Assembly: GCA_032768795.1 (NCBI GenBank) | Contig: CP136490.1 | Span: 4,526,001-4,590,000 of the forward strand | Reading direction: 5' to 3' | From: Tremella fuciformis | Taxonomy: Eukaryota; Basidiomycota; Tremellomycetes; Tremellales; Tremellaceae | DNA: 64,000 nucleotides | Part shown: piece by piece, positions 1 to 10,590 of the stretch | How positions within the stretch are numbered: the first letter of the stretch is position 1 | How the letters are laid out: every line of letters begins with the position of its first letter | Translations under genes and position numbers: made by a program | The notes under the pieces: generated by a model | Databases searched by the model: none | Told to the model about the DNA's origin: nothing | What the model saw: the letters and a program-made list of their open reading frames with translations, nothing else

Positions 1-509
1 CTAGCAGCGACCTCGAATTCGAGATGAGGGATCGGCAATTTCGGTCGAGGAGATATATCGCCGAACGTGGCGCGCTCGCATTCTTACGGTTCACGTTTGT
101 GCGGCCTTCTGAACAACTGCATTCATTGCATGGCTTCTCGATCTGGAACCCTCGCTGCAATGGCCAGCTTCGCGCGTTAGCCGTTCTTGCCGACCTGACA
201 TTCGCTCCTTATTGTCTTGAGCGCGCAGGCGAAGTGCTGAATCGATCATCGCATCTCTTGCCAACCAGGATTTGCGCGCATGCCTTCGACTGCATAAGAG
301 AGCCTCTAAGGGCATCGCTGGCGGTTCTCTCCCTTTGTTGACAGGAGGAAAGGGGAGGCGAGGCGAAAAGAGCGACCAATCAAAAGTCTAGAGTATCGAG
401 TAAGTATAAAAGGGGATACTGAAGCGCCCTTGACCTCACCGTTTTGCCACCCTTCTCACGCTCAATTTTGGCTTGTCCGCGCACAACCACCCCTTTTTTC
501 TCCAGCAAC
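1..509. promoter_or_regulatory. Upstream region with CCAAT and TATA boxes
   Basis: No convincing gene is seen at the left edge. A CCAAT element at 376-380 and a TATAAAAG box at 405-412 lie on the plus strand, followed by a pyrimidine-rich stretch just before the ATG at 510. This is a normal arrangement for a fungal TATA-type promoter and supports the start chosen for the first gene. Confidence 0.5.
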
Positions 510-1268
510 ATGGACCTCGACTGGAGACACCGTGTCAGACTCGCGCAACTTAGCTGTATATCGGATTACGCAAGCTCCATCATGCCCAACAGCCCAGAGT
601 CGCCCGAGGGCGAGGCGACGCCTCAGCCCGGCCCATACGAACACCCATTGCGGAACACCTTCAGAGCCCTGGATGTCTTCCGGGAACTCACTGATCCGCT
701 CAGCAAGGGTATGACAAGGCATCCTTGGCGCGAAGTTGTTGGACGTCTACAAAGCGCTCGTGAGCAGTCTGAGAAGATTTTGTCAAGTGTGCACAATCTA
801 CCTTTTGAAGTCAGAATGAGCACAAATCCCTCCAGCGCAGATTTCCCCGCCATCTTCGATGGCTTCAAGTCCAACGGTGTGAACCGTGAGCAACTCGAGT
901 CGTTCGCAGAGTGCCTCGCTGCCTATCTTGACTCTGCACAAGCGGTCAGCAAAGTCCCCACGGGTGACACGCACATTGACAGCAACGATCACGAGACAAT
1001 CGCCGAGAGCTTGGACCACGCCCTTTCCTCCATAAGCGAATTTCAAGCACGGTACTTAAAGCTTCAATGGCACCAGCTGAAGGTCCCTCAGTCTGCCTTT
1101 GTACTGATTCCAAGTGAGGACGACAGGCAACAGGATGCTACAGATGACCTGGGCAGTGCCTCTGCGATGGAAGCAACCAGCGGAGATCTCAAGGTCGCTA
1201 CTCAGGACTCTGCATTCGTCCAGGTGGGGAAACTCAAGTATGCCACAAGGCTGGCATCCGTCTTGTGA
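510..1268 (+). CDS. Unknown protein, 252 aa (orphan 1)
   Basis: Intronless reading frame starting at the first ATG, 105 nt downstream of a TATA box. I do not recognise the family. The protein is soluble, with no signal peptide or membrane segment. It has an N-terminal Pro/Glu-rich part containing GPYEHPLRNT, a helical middle with LQSAREQSEKIL, and an acidic tail. Several short stretches resemble the next gene downstream: GPY-x2-PL-x-NT, L-x2-AR-x3-E, and a block ending LKVPQS versus SRLPQES. I infer a diverged paralogue pair. Some longer ORF readings of this frame begin at a TTG, which is not a plausible eukaryotic start. Function unknown. Confidence 0.6.
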   Translation: MDLDWRHRVRLAQLSCISDYASSIMPNSPESPEGEATPQPGPYEHPLRNTFRALDVFRELTDPLSKGMTRHPWREVVGRLQSAREQSEKILSSVHNLPFEVRMSTNPSSADFPAIFDGFKSNGVNREQLESFAECLAAYLDSAQAVSKVPTGDTHIDSNDHETIAESLDHALSSISEFQARYLKLQWHQLKVPQSAFVLIPSEDDRQQDATDDLGSASAMEATSGDLKVATQDSAFVQVGKLKYATRLASVL

Positions 1269-1884
1269 CATAAATGACTGGATTCATATATACCTATGTA
1301 TCTCCTTCACTGATTTGATCGCTACTCAGCTCCCAAGACGTCCAGCGCAGCCGAGCTCCGAGGATCTGATGGTCCCGATCTCGTCTGGATCGCATTTTGT
1401 AGCACTCTTGTTTGCGCCTTTGCCGCTGGTGGGAACCAAAATCTGCAGATCTCCTGAGTCGCACTAGGGGAGTTTCGATGCTACAGGTCAGCCCACCTCA
1501 ACGCTGCATGGTCGATCCCATGCAACGGCTCAACTATGATGGGTCGGCTTTCAGGTGACCTAGTACCGTCAGTTACATCTTCAGCTCGTCGACGCCCACT
1601 GGTCCCGGTAGGTCATGTGAATTATCATGTGGATCTCATTCCCAACCTGCTTAAGGGTGAGAAGCTGGACTTGCAATGATGGGGCGCCGGTCAAAAGGAC
1701 CGTCCGCTGTAACGCGCAAGATGTTTTGGCCAGCAGGTTCGATCCCACGCTTGGGGCAGAAGGCCAAGCGACATGAACGTCTACCGCTCCATCGTTGAAC
1801 ACAGACATCCTCCCACCTCGACTCTTCCACGTACTGAAGCATTCTTCACGCAACGCACACCTGCCAAGAACACCTGCCCACATC
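1269..1884. other. Intergenic, no gene seen
   Basis: About 0.6 kb between two unknown plus-strand genes. It presumably holds the 3' UTR of the first and the promoter of the second. A GGTTCGATCCC string at about 1736-1746 looks like a tRNA B box, but I could not fold a tRNA around it. No clear TATA box lies near 1885. Confidence 0.4.
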
Positions 1885-2718
1885 ATGCAAACGCAAACCG
1901 CGGCGGAACCAGACGTCGTGAGGCTGATTGGCGACACTCTCTCTTGGGTCCCAGCCGAGTCCGTCACTAGGACGCCGTGCGATGAAGACAAATCAAAGGT
2001 CATTGTGATCATGACCCAAGCAGGCCCTTACCAATCTCCTCTCACAAACACTGAATCAAGCGTTGCCGCGACAGGGAGGAGTGATTTGACCGAGAGCGCG
2101 GCGTCCCGTCAGGAGCAGGCTTTGACATCGACGTATGGCGCGAATTGGCTACAAGAGCCGTACGCGCAATTGCTGCTCATGAGCATCAAACGCGGAGACG
2201 TCTCCATGCCAGAGAGTGAGCATTGCTAATCACTTCTCTGTCGTCCAGAATGCCCATTTGGCTGATCAAAAGTCCTCTCTGCCTTAGATGAGCCTCAGAC
2301 GCAAGTGCTGGAACATGCACGAGCCGAAATTGAACGAACAATCGATCGGCTCAAATCCAAGTTCTCACCAGAGATGCTGCAGATACGTCGTGGATCGGTG
2401 CGAGACCTCATGTGCGACGGCCTAGCTGAGCATATGGCCACATACATATCCGCCAGCTTGCGAGATGATTCTAGTGCCCAAACTGCCCAAATTTCCGGGT
2501 ACGAGCTCTTCAGAGATCGCGACGCCATGTCGCTCGCCCTGCAGTACAATCTGGGCCGCGTGGCTTACATTCAATTGAGTACGTTCAGCAGGCTGCCGCA
2601 GGAGAGCCAGCGCGACTTCGCAGAGGCGTGGCGTGCCGCACAGACGGAGTTGTTGGAGCAATACGAGACTGATGATGAAGGTGATTCCTCGGACTCGTAC
2701 AATGATGAGGATCATTGA
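1885..2718 (+). CDS. Unknown protein, 253 aa (orphan 2)
   Basis: Two-exon model: 1885..2215 and 2288..2718. The intron begins GTGAGC and ends TTAG, and the frame closes exactly. The start is the first ATG; upstream TTG codons were ignored. No known domain is recognised. The first exon contains AGPYQSPLTNT and the second a helical segment LEHARAEIERTIDRLKSK, both echoing the preceding gene. The C-terminus is strongly acidic and Ser/Asp-rich (TDDEGDSSDSYNDED). Interpretation: second member of a local, fast-evolving pair. It is convergent with the succinate dehydrogenase gene, 169 bp away. Confidence 0.6.
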
Positions 2719-2887
2719 CGAGCATTGACGGCGGGGCGTCCGCTCGGTCTCTACTCGCCTTCTCAGGTTGACTTGTAGAGCCCCATCGATCCATTCGGAG
2801 TGCTTGCGACATATGCATACAAACATCCTCCTGTGAAAGCGCAGACTCCTGGATTGACAGCGGCCGAACGTGAACGTTGTACGAGGA

Positions 2888-4130
2888 CTATTGCTCCGTC
2901 GCCATTTCGAGCTTCATCTTGGCAATCGCCATTGCGGGGTTGAGACCTTTCGGGCATGTTCGGGCGCACTGCATGATTAGCGACCCGACTGCTGGTGCTC
3001 CAACCCAGTCTCACGTTGAAAATTGTGTGGCAACGGTAGAGGGACATCGAGTTCTGCATCTTCTCCTTTCGCTGAGCGCCGTATGAATCCTGGATGTCAG
3101 TGATTTCTGACTAATAACGCTGCGTCGGGCTCACTCTCGAGTCCGCCATCCATCGGTACGCCTGCATCAATACTGCTGGACCCAGGTACTGATCCTGGTT
3201 CCACCAATACTGCGATGTCAGCGATGATATAGGCCAGGAAGAATTACTCACTGATGGGCAAGACGTGGAGCAGCAAGCACACAAGATACACTCGTACATG
3301 CCGTCAAGCTTCTTTCGGTCCTCAGGCGATTGCAGATATTCTCCCTTTTCCGGCACGGTGTCGTTTTTCAGGAATGGCTCAATGGACTTGTACTGTTTGC
3401 TGGACAATCAGCTCGATCTGGGCAACGAGGAAGCCGGCTCACTAGAAGAGGGTAAGATCGGGGACGAGGTCTTTGACGATATACACTGGCATGTCAGACG
3501 AGTTTCCGGCATTCAATGCAGTGACTTACTGTGGGGTAGGGGGTAGATCTTGCTTTGCTTCGATGTGTCTTTGTCGATTCGGCACAAGCATGCGAGTGTG
3601 TTGACACCGTCAATGTTCATCGCACACGAACCACAAATGCCCTCTCGGCACGATCGGCGGAATGTGAGTGTGGGGTCGACCTCGTTTTTGATTTTGATCT
3701 GCGTCCGTGAGCATGCGTACGGCTGAAGATCGGGCCATGACGTTGTCTGTAATAGTCTCCACAGTCACTCACCAGAGCATCGAGCATCATAGGACCGCAT
3801 TGCGACAAGTCGATCTGGTAGCTTTGCAGTTTGGGCTTCTCGGCGGGGGTATCCGGGTTCTAGATCGTCAGCGAATGAAACTTTCCCCATTGCCATCGAT
3901 AGCGGTAGTCTGTACAATGCAACTTGGGATGAAGAGGTGAGACGCACCCATCGATAGATCTTGATCTCCTTCAGCGGTCCTTGCTTGCCGCTGGGTCCAT
4001 CTACCGGCTCTGCGAAGCGCTGGCTGGCGCTCGCATGGATAGTCCTCGCTCCCGCGATGGCAGACGAGGCCGCGGGTCGAGCTGCCGATGAGGTCGACGC
4101 GAGAGACCTGAAAGCGGTAGTGCGAATCAT
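2888..4130 (-). CDS. SDH2: Succinate dehydrogenase iron-sulfur subunit, mitochondrial
   Basis: Iron-sulfur subunit of respiratory complex II, passing electrons from the flavoprotein to ubiquinone at the inner mitochondrial membrane. Eight exons, complement(join(2888..2968,3015..3089,3135..3209,3252..3399,3443..3485,3530..3698,3773..3859,3948..4130)), give 286 aa, the normal family length. Residues 1 to about 35 are an Arg/Ser/Ala-rich mitochondrial presequence. The [2Fe-2S] ligands are in [10 protein letters not shown] (C107, C112, C115) plus C127. The 4Fe and 3Fe cluster ligands are in [13 protein letters not shown] and in [16 protein letters not shown] near the C-terminus. All introns but one are 42-46 or 74 nt with GT-AG ends; the first is 88 nt. 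No defect seen. Confidence 0.97.
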
Positions 4131-4489
4131 CGTTCAAGAAGTCGTCACAGGTCGATTCGAGAAGATAGCTGGTGTCCAGGAGTACAGAGTATAAGATAGA
4201 TCTCAATGGAGCCCGATGGTGACGAACAGGATGGATGTGAGAGGGCGGCGGGTGTGATCGGGAACAGGGGGTCTAAAGTGGGGGGACGCCGGAATAAGCC
4301 GGGAATGGAACCCTCGGGACCCAATCACGTCGACGGGATTTCTGAGCTGAGGTGCACTGAGAGCAACAACAGCGGAGATCGCCGCCCATTCCAGAACCCT
4401 CACGTGACGAAGCAACTCGTTACGAGCACACGATGAATGATGCATGACGATAGACCCAGCAGGAGATGAGAACAGAATATCGAGATGAT
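4131..4489. promoter_or_regulatory. SDH2 promoter and PAM17 3' region
   Basis: 359 bp between two minus-strand genes. It contains the promoter of SDH2 and the terminator of PAM17. No obvious TATA box, RNA gene or repeat was seen. Confidence 0.4.
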
Positions 4490-5340
4490 TTACGCCAGTT
4501 TTTCTCCTGGAACTCCGTGCAGAGCTTTCCGCTGGTAGGCGGCTTGGTCTCGTAGCCACCGGCGGTACGTTGACAGGGAGACGATCTATCGTTTCAGCAA
4601 TACAATAAGAGTCAAGCGTTCCTGACACACCTTCTCCCCGTAAAAGTCTGGAGCGGGATTGTTCACGCTTTGAAAGCTGGGGTCGACCCTTTTCCTCTGT
4701 ATACGATGGTAGAACTCGCGATCCATGACCTCAAGAGGAGCGGGCTTGCCACGAGAAAGAGCGGGATGCGTTAGGGAGAACAACGATGACCCGACAGTCG
4801 GACCAAGGAGGTAGCCAAGAACTGCTCACGTCAGCCGCGCATACTGTGGAGGATATCTTCACGCACGCATGCAGCCACAGCTAAATGGGGAAGAAGCATC
4901 AGCTCCCGGCGCACCAATAAGATATCTGCAATGCTCACGTTGCCCCGATATAAACATACCTTGGGGTCAGCAGGGCTTTGCGCAGGGCAAGATATGACTC
5001 ACATCGGCTCTATTCCCATGATGAGCTGCGCCGGATCGGCTTCCAGGCTCGCAAAGTAGCCTCCGCCGAAAGTGAGTCCCGCAAAAGTAGTTGGCACAGT
5101 GGTCAATGTCGACCACAACCTCCTCTGTCGCCGCAAGGAAAGATACTCGGGCCATGAGAGTGGCAATGCTCCCGCAGTCGCGGTGCTTGATGGAGGCACA
5201 TCAACCGCACTACTCGATGACGGAGCTCGCGAGGATGGAGATGTGGAGAAAAATGCCCTTGAGATAGGTCGGACGGGAGGACGAAGGAGAGTTCGCGATG
5301 TTGCGGATCGCGCGGATCCCGCAATGATCAAGGACGCCAT
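4490..5340 (-). CDS. PAM17: Pam17, presequence translocase motor subunit
   Basis: Inner-membrane component of the TIM23 import motor. Five exons, complement(join(4490..4585,4631..4821,4867..4880,4939..4959,5003..5340)), 219 aa, close to the family's ~200 aa. It has an N-terminal mitochondrial presequence, then the hallmark block with SWPEYLSLRRQRRLW and the motif LIMGIEPM. A glycine-rich hydrophobic segment and the conserved NNPAPDFYGEK follow, and the protein ends in a basic tail. The third exon is only 14 nt. It was placed because canonical splice sites give ATCGCMLLGYLLGP, which keeps the family's residue spacing. It shares a 361-bp divergent promoter region with the F-box gene. Confidence 0.93.
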
Positions 5341-5701
5341 GTGCAGCGTTTGGACACGGTCTGGTGGATGAGCGAGCTGATTCCGATGGTGTTTGACAGT
5401 CTTCGTTGCGAAATAGGGAGACAAAGAGGAGAAAGGGAGAGCATTCACGGAACAATTGATGTCATGCGACGTTCTGGAGCAGCTGTCAATGTGGCACCTC
5501 CACACACCCAGGCCAAGCATTGCGGGGCTCCATGCAACGACGATTCCTCGCGGCCGAAGCAGACGTCTCCTTCCCGCTCATCGACATCTCTCCCTTCCTC
5601 AAGGGCCTTGCATAGCTGAGGAACAACAAATCGGAAGACGACCTGGGAGGCTGGGCGAGCGAGCGAGCTTGGAAACTATCGCGGTCACAAGGACGGCCGC
5701 T
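5341..5701. promoter_or_regulatory. Bidirectional promoter, PAM17 / F-box gene
   Basis: The 361 bp between divergent start codons must contain both promoters. No strong TATA element was seen in either direction. Confidence 0.45.
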
Positions 5702-7746
5702 ATGCCAGCTCGCGGAAAGGCTCGGGCTCCGAGCTTGTTCCTTGACCTTCCCGACGAAGTTCTAAGTCATATAGCCTCGTGAGTGGAAGAACCGGGCGCT
5801 GTGCTCACGGATCAGGTATCTCCCGGCTGAGGATGTCTTACCCTTTCTCGCGCTGCATCCCATCTTGCTCGCCCTAACGAAAAGTCATCATTCGCCACTG
5901 CCTGGTGTCGTTAGGTCATTGCTGGATGCTGGCTCGCCATATCCTCCTTTACTTGCTGTTCTCCCATCACTTCGACTTTTCTTGCCGGATGATGGCGGCT
6001 ACATGTTCCTCGATGTCCTGGTGCGAGCTCGACCAAAGTGGATATTGGAACGATTGGAGCACGGAAGGTGGAAGGACACCCTTTGGCAGGAGGCTTATGA
6101 GCGCCGATTTTTGCCTAGTTGGAGAGGGTACAAGCGCGAGGGAGATTCATGGAGAGCCGTCTTCTTGAGGTGCGAAGACTCCTGAGCATAGTGCTCAGGC
6201 TGACATGCAGAGTACTAGGTCGGCTTGAGCACCGCAATCTTGGGTGCACCCACGAAGAATCTTGGACGGTGAGCAGCTGAGTGTTGAGGAGAAAGTAGCT
6301 CACGCAGCAGCGCTGGGTCACGCTTCACAGGAATGGAGCAAGCAGCATCAACCGATATTACTCTCGCACTTTCGATCCTTTCGAAATATACAACGAGCTC
6401 AAGTGGGACCACGGCTCAAGAGTGCGAGCTGTGCTGATGCTCAGACATCAGAACAATTTTGCTGACGAGCCAACCCAAGTGCGCGTGATTCTACATTTGC
6501 AAGACATCCGGATCATCGCCCTTGGAGTACTGCTGTCAAAGCCTTCCTTATTCGTGAATCCGAATGCCCATCTCTTGCTACATCCGCCACTACTCCGCAA
6601 TCTCGAAAGCAAAGCTTGGGATGGTGGACCGACAGCTACGAGTGTGAAGGCTTCTGCTGCCATTCCTATTAAGAAGCCCGTAGCCGGTGTCAGTCCTTCC
6701 GCAAATTCGAACGAAGCATACTATCCTCTGGCCAGGTCCTTGTCCCCGACAAGTCCGAGAAATACGAGCTATGGTTTGACGGAAGGGCCTATGCCATCCT
6801 CCTCTCTGGGCGTACCTGAAGGTGCCAGCTCATTTCGATCCAGTATCTCTCGAGTCATGCCACGTGTCAGGCGCTCGGGAAGTTCAAGCACCGATTATAA
6901 CCCTCTCACTCTCGTTCGCAGTCGAGACAGTGATACGGAAGACGGACAAGGCCGTCGACGATCATGGGTGTTTGGGCGGGCCAGGTCGGCTTCTGCCACG
7001 GGTCAAATAATGCTGCGACAAGATGTGCAGCAACCTCTGATCCCCTCACCCCAGGCCAGGGCTCATGACTCCTTGACTCCGACAATGCCTACATTGCAGG
7101 AGTTCGCGCCCGAACGCTTCGACCCCCATCTATCAGCCTCCTTAATTCCTCCGACTCCTCCCAAGACGCCCCCTTTGATCACGCACCATCAACTACCGTA
7201 CCCCTCCCTTCGTAAACCTCAGCCTGCTCGAGCTTTTTCGTGTTATCCTAATTTCACGTCACTTGAAGGAGGAACGACTCGGCCCGCTAGAGATCTCGAT
7301 CCAGAAGCAGAGGAAGGCAAGATGGTCCCTCGTCTGGTTGATAGAAGGGCTCTTTACAACGAAGTCGAGGACGTATACGACGGCACGCCATGGTCACCGA
7401 GTATGAGCAGCTGGGGCGAGAGCACAAAGATGGCTGAGTGGGATGATGTAGAGAGGGTCCGCAGAAGATGGGTTGGCCCCATGATGTGGGTAGGCTTGAT
7501 CGGAACGCGCTATCGCTGACGCACAGCCTGGTGGCTCAGCTTCACCCCAGTGACCGGCAAGAGGCGAGACCTATGGGTGCGAACGCCAATACACCGATTG
7601 AGGGGGATCACGTCGACCTTGGCCCGCAGGGCATGTACGTCAGCATGGGTTTCGAGGATCTCGAGATGATAATGGGGTGGATCGAGCTCAAAGGCGGGGG
7701 TCCGCACGGAGCACCGGCAATGCGGAACGGTCTGGGCTTCGAGTGA
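5702..7746 (+). CDS. F-box protein
   Basis: Probable substrate adaptor of an SCF ubiquitin ligase. Exons 5702..5778, 5816..6169, 6211..6268, 6311..7489 and 7540..7746 give about 624 aa. An F-box-like motif is at the N-terminus (residues ~11-50: LFLDLPDEVLSHIAS then YLPAEDVLPFLALHP). A conserved-looking central domain has EIYNELKWDHGSRVRAVLML. A Ser/Pro-rich middle is presumably disordered, and a C-terminal block (GMYVSMGFEDLEMIMGW) closes the protein. The first intron is only 37 nt. The third acceptor is a NAGNAG pair, so one Gln may be optional. I cannot name a substrate or an orthologue. Confidence 0.85.
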
Positions 7747-8168
7747 TTCAGTGATTATTAGGGGTACGACCCGGAACATGTCACAATGAGATTGGCGCGG
7801 ATGATGCCAGCTCATATGACTGTGTTGACTCTTGGCTCGCTGCAACGTAGACATCGCACATTGCCCTTTTGCACTCCTTTGTATTAACCATCCTTGCGTC
7901 TGCCCAAATCCCCTGTTTCAGCTCAGCAGTCCTCCTAACACAGCCCTCGATGAGTCCTCCAAGCGTGCGCAAAGGATTAGTCGAGACGTTGCGCAAGTAG
8001 TCACAACAACGGATCGTCTAGATCGCCACAGAGCACACCATATGTTTTCGCAGTCGGGTTATAATAAGCCACCCTGGGCCCCGTGGTCACTCTCCACTAC
8101 AGCCCGTAGACTAGCTCCGATACAAACAGCTACAAGTAGTTCTACGTTCTCAGTGGCTTTTTCCCGCA
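7747..8168. promoter_or_regulatory. Intergenic, TATA-type promoter of orphan A
   Basis: TATAATAA at 8060-8067 lies 109 nt upstream of the ATG at 8169. A short frame 8042-8179 encodes a Ser/Thr/Arg-rich peptide resembling a mitochondrial presequence. I found no in-frame splice joining it to the downstream gene. Confidence 0.35.
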
Positions 8169-8921
8169 ATGTCGTGTAACTCTTCTCACTTGACCCACCG
8201 CTTCGTCAAAGCTGGACCGATCTTCGAGCGCGACGCTGCTGCTCCTACGGCATGGGGCTCCAGAGAGCCTGTGGGAGAGCGCCCGTCGGAAAGGGAAGAC
8301 GAAGTCGACGAAGACGCTCTCGAAGAGAGCTACCTTTACGTCGAAAACGATGCGGAAGACGACCCCATCTCATTCCAAGACGACCGTACATCACTCACAG
8401 CGGGCGACAGAGAACCCAGGACCGCCAACACGACTCGCACCGAAAGCCAGCAGGCTGCTTATATGGTGCTCAACCTCGAACAAGGTTCGCTCAAGTGGAA
8501 TGCACTGACGAGTCAGAAGCCCGAGCCATACAAGGAACGGTACGACAACCTGAAGTCGACATGGGGTGTTGAATTCTGCTCCCCCGAGAGATTTGCCGAG
8601 CTGTGTAAGGCAACTGAAGGCTGGACAAGGGACGAATTAGGCGATCTCATCGTCGAAGGCAAGGCCATCCGCGACCTCGAGGATCTCGGCTGGACTTCCG
8701 AGGCCCAGGACCTTTCAGCTGGGGAGTACGCGTACTATCTTCGAGGGGTATTGGAAGACCAGCGGGAATGGTTCCGCGGCACGCTACTCTCTGAAGATGG
8801 CATCAGATACTTCATGCCGCCCGGCTTTGCATACACGAGAAGTGATGCCTTTAAGAGCATCAGCCAAAGGCATGAGCAGGCGGGCTCAGGTGGGCAGGAA
8901 AGTCAGGTCGACCGTTGCTAG
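8169..8921 (+). CDS. Orphan family member A, 250 aa
   Basis: Single-exon frame starting at ATG. Family unknown. It is the first of four plus-strand genes sharing a core. Here the core is FAELCKATEGWTRDELGDL (residues ~140-160), then a variable linker, then TLLSEDGIRYFMPP (residues ~205-220) and a short charged tail. The N-terminal half is very acidic (EREDEVDEDALEESYLYVE) and probably disordered. No signal peptide, membrane segment or catalytic motif is seen. The tandem arrangement with B, C and D implies local duplication followed by strong divergence. Confidence 0.65.
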   Translation: MSCNSSHLTHRFVKAGPIFERDAAAPTAWGSREPVGERPSEREDEVDEDALEESYLYVENDAEDDPISFQDDRTSLTAGDREPRTANTTRTESQQAAYMVLNLEQGSLKWNALTSQKPEPYKERYDNLKSTWGVEFCSPERFAELCKATEGWTRDELGDLIVEGKAIRDLEDLGWTSEAQDLSAGEYAYYLRGVLEDQREWFRGTLLSEDGIRYFMPPGFAYTRSDAFKSISQRHEQAGSGGQESQVDRC

Positions 8922-9354
8922 AAGTATCGAGAGTGGGCCTACACTCCATTCTCTACCTTGTTTCATGTCAATACTGCGTTACATACAATTTACGATGATA
9001 CCTATTTTGACCGCCCGAGAACATACGATTGGATCATGGCCGGCGCTTGGCTTCTGGGAGTCACAGAGCGGCGCGCTCGGTCTCCCGCCGTCATCTGCCC
9101 GTCTCGGGGAGAGGGGGCGTGAGACAATAGAGACAGCATATCACATTCAAGAATCTTTCACTTATCGCTTGAAGAATGGATACACGGCTCGTCGACCAGA
9201 TAGCAAGCAAGCGAAGAACCTAGCAGCGTCCAGGGAACAAAGGTTCAGGTCTGTAGTCACTGCAAACGTCGCCGCGCAGCTATACTTATCGCCACCCACC
9301 TGAATTCCCTACCATTGCGCCCGGACCATAGATCCAGCTCTATCGGCAGTCAAC
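8922..9354. promoter_or_regulatory. Intergenic, promoter of orphan B
   Basis: A TATA-like string, TATACTTA at 9281-9288, is embedded in GCAGCTATA, the same octamer context as the TATA box of orphan C. No gene seen. Confidence 0.3.
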
Positions 9355-9816
9355 ATGAGCGGAGTGTCTATTAACCCTATCAGCAACTCTACCCACGAGA
9401 CAGATAGTTGTCCAGCTCCGCAGGCCACCATCGCTGATGGCGGAGCTCCTGAAACAGATGCTGACACCGCGCTCGCGGACCGGCTTGAAGATACGGTAGT
9501 TATGGAGGCCCCCCCGACAGCCAGCTCAACAAAATACACGGCGCCCGGGTGGACCCTCGATGACTTGATAATGATGCTTGCGGAATGTAAAGCTCATGCA
9601 GCGCCAAGAAGTGATGGATTCGAGAAAGATCTCAAGTCTTGCATCCAGGACAAGGCGACAGAGCTGAGATCGAGACCTCTGACTCCGGCGGGCATCGTGT
9701 TCATTATGAAGACAATGCATGGAGTAAAACTTCCGTCTGGAGGCAACGTTGAGAGGGATATCAGACTGATTGATCCAGGTGAAGTGTGCCAGTCTTACTG
9801 TACAGCCTTTCGTTGA
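9355..9816 (+). CDS. Orphan family member B, 153 aa (short)
   Basis: Starts at ATG. The frame holds the family core with PGWTLDDLIMML corresponding to EGWTRDEL, and RPLTPAGIVFIMK corresponding to LLSEDGIRYFM. The region before the core is about 100 residues shorter than in A and D. The frame stops at 9816. An alternative is splicing from a GTGTGC donor at 9784 to a CAG acceptor at 9848, in frame with a Cys-rich ORF (9849-10211), which would give about 263 aa. I keep the unspliced form because it ends about where the relatives do. Confidence 0.5.
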   Translation: MSGVSINPISNSTHETDSCPAPQATIADGGAPETDADTALADRLEDTVVMEAPPTASSTKYTAPGWTLDDLIMMLAECKAHAAPRSDGFEKDLKSCIQDKATELRSRPLTPAGIVFIMKTMHGVKLPSGGNVERDIRLIDPGEVCQSYCTAFR

Positions 9817-10590
9817 TAACGGGATAACGGGTTGTTTCCGTGCGTCAGCGCCCGCATTCGGGGCCGGACACATTTCTGCTTACTTCGTATTGTGAACACC
9901 AATCTGATTCACTGTGGATTATGCATTTCACCAATTGTCAGAAGAAGTATGATGTGCAGTCAGCGATCTTTTCCTCGGGCTCGGATGCGGGCTCCCGACA
10001 GACTTTTACGTGCATTTCTTACGACGCATATGCGATTAAGCCCGGCTCTGCCACCGTACGGACACGTAGAGCGTGCTTGATCACCTGCTGCCCCAATTTT
10101 ATGCGGGAATACTCACAAGGATCTCATTTGGTCGTGCCGTGGCGTATGGCCGCAGAGGGGGCCAAAATGAAGACAGGGATGCCCTTTCCTTCGCGCACGG
10201 ACGATCCCTGATCGACCAAACTGGAGACAGAGCAGGAACACTAGACCGTTCCGACAAGACCTGTAGTGACATGCATCAGTCACGTCATGCGCACGTCATG
10301 ATCGTGAAACATCGCATCCTTCACGAATCCGTCGCATCTCACGAGCTGCGATTGCGACATATTATCTCCGCAGATGGAAGTGGTCCCTCAAAAGCCCCGT
10401 CAGTCCTTTATGCTGGACGGGCTCTGAAACCGGATTAGGCCCTTGCATGCAAGTTTGCCCGTGCAGCTATAAACGAGACGACGGATCCCCGCCTGACCTG
10501 ATCCACACATAGCGCTTCCAGAAAAATTTCCCATCTGCCAAAGACAACTCGCTCTCCCTGCCTGGTCACAGATATTGCTTCAAAAACAGC
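9817..10590. promoter_or_regulatory. Region between orphans B and C, with TATA box
   Basis: It contains a Cys-rich open frame 9849-10211 that may be a B exon, and a TATAAA box at 10468-10473, 118 nt before the ATG of orphan C. The leader is CA/CT-rich. No other gene is supported. Confidence 0.4.

Noticed and set aside
1735..1750. tRNA-like B box GGTTCGATCCC
   Set aside because: Flanking bases cannot form a T-stem or a matching acceptor stem, and no A box lies at a suitable distance.
8042..8179. Presequence-like frame as first exon of orphan A
   Set aside because: No donor/acceptor pair joins it to the downstream frame in phase.
9849..10211. Resemblance of the Cys-rich frame to deuterolysin/HRXXH metalloproteases
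   Set aside because: The expected HExxH motif is absent and the similarity is limited to a few Cys and a CPxF string.
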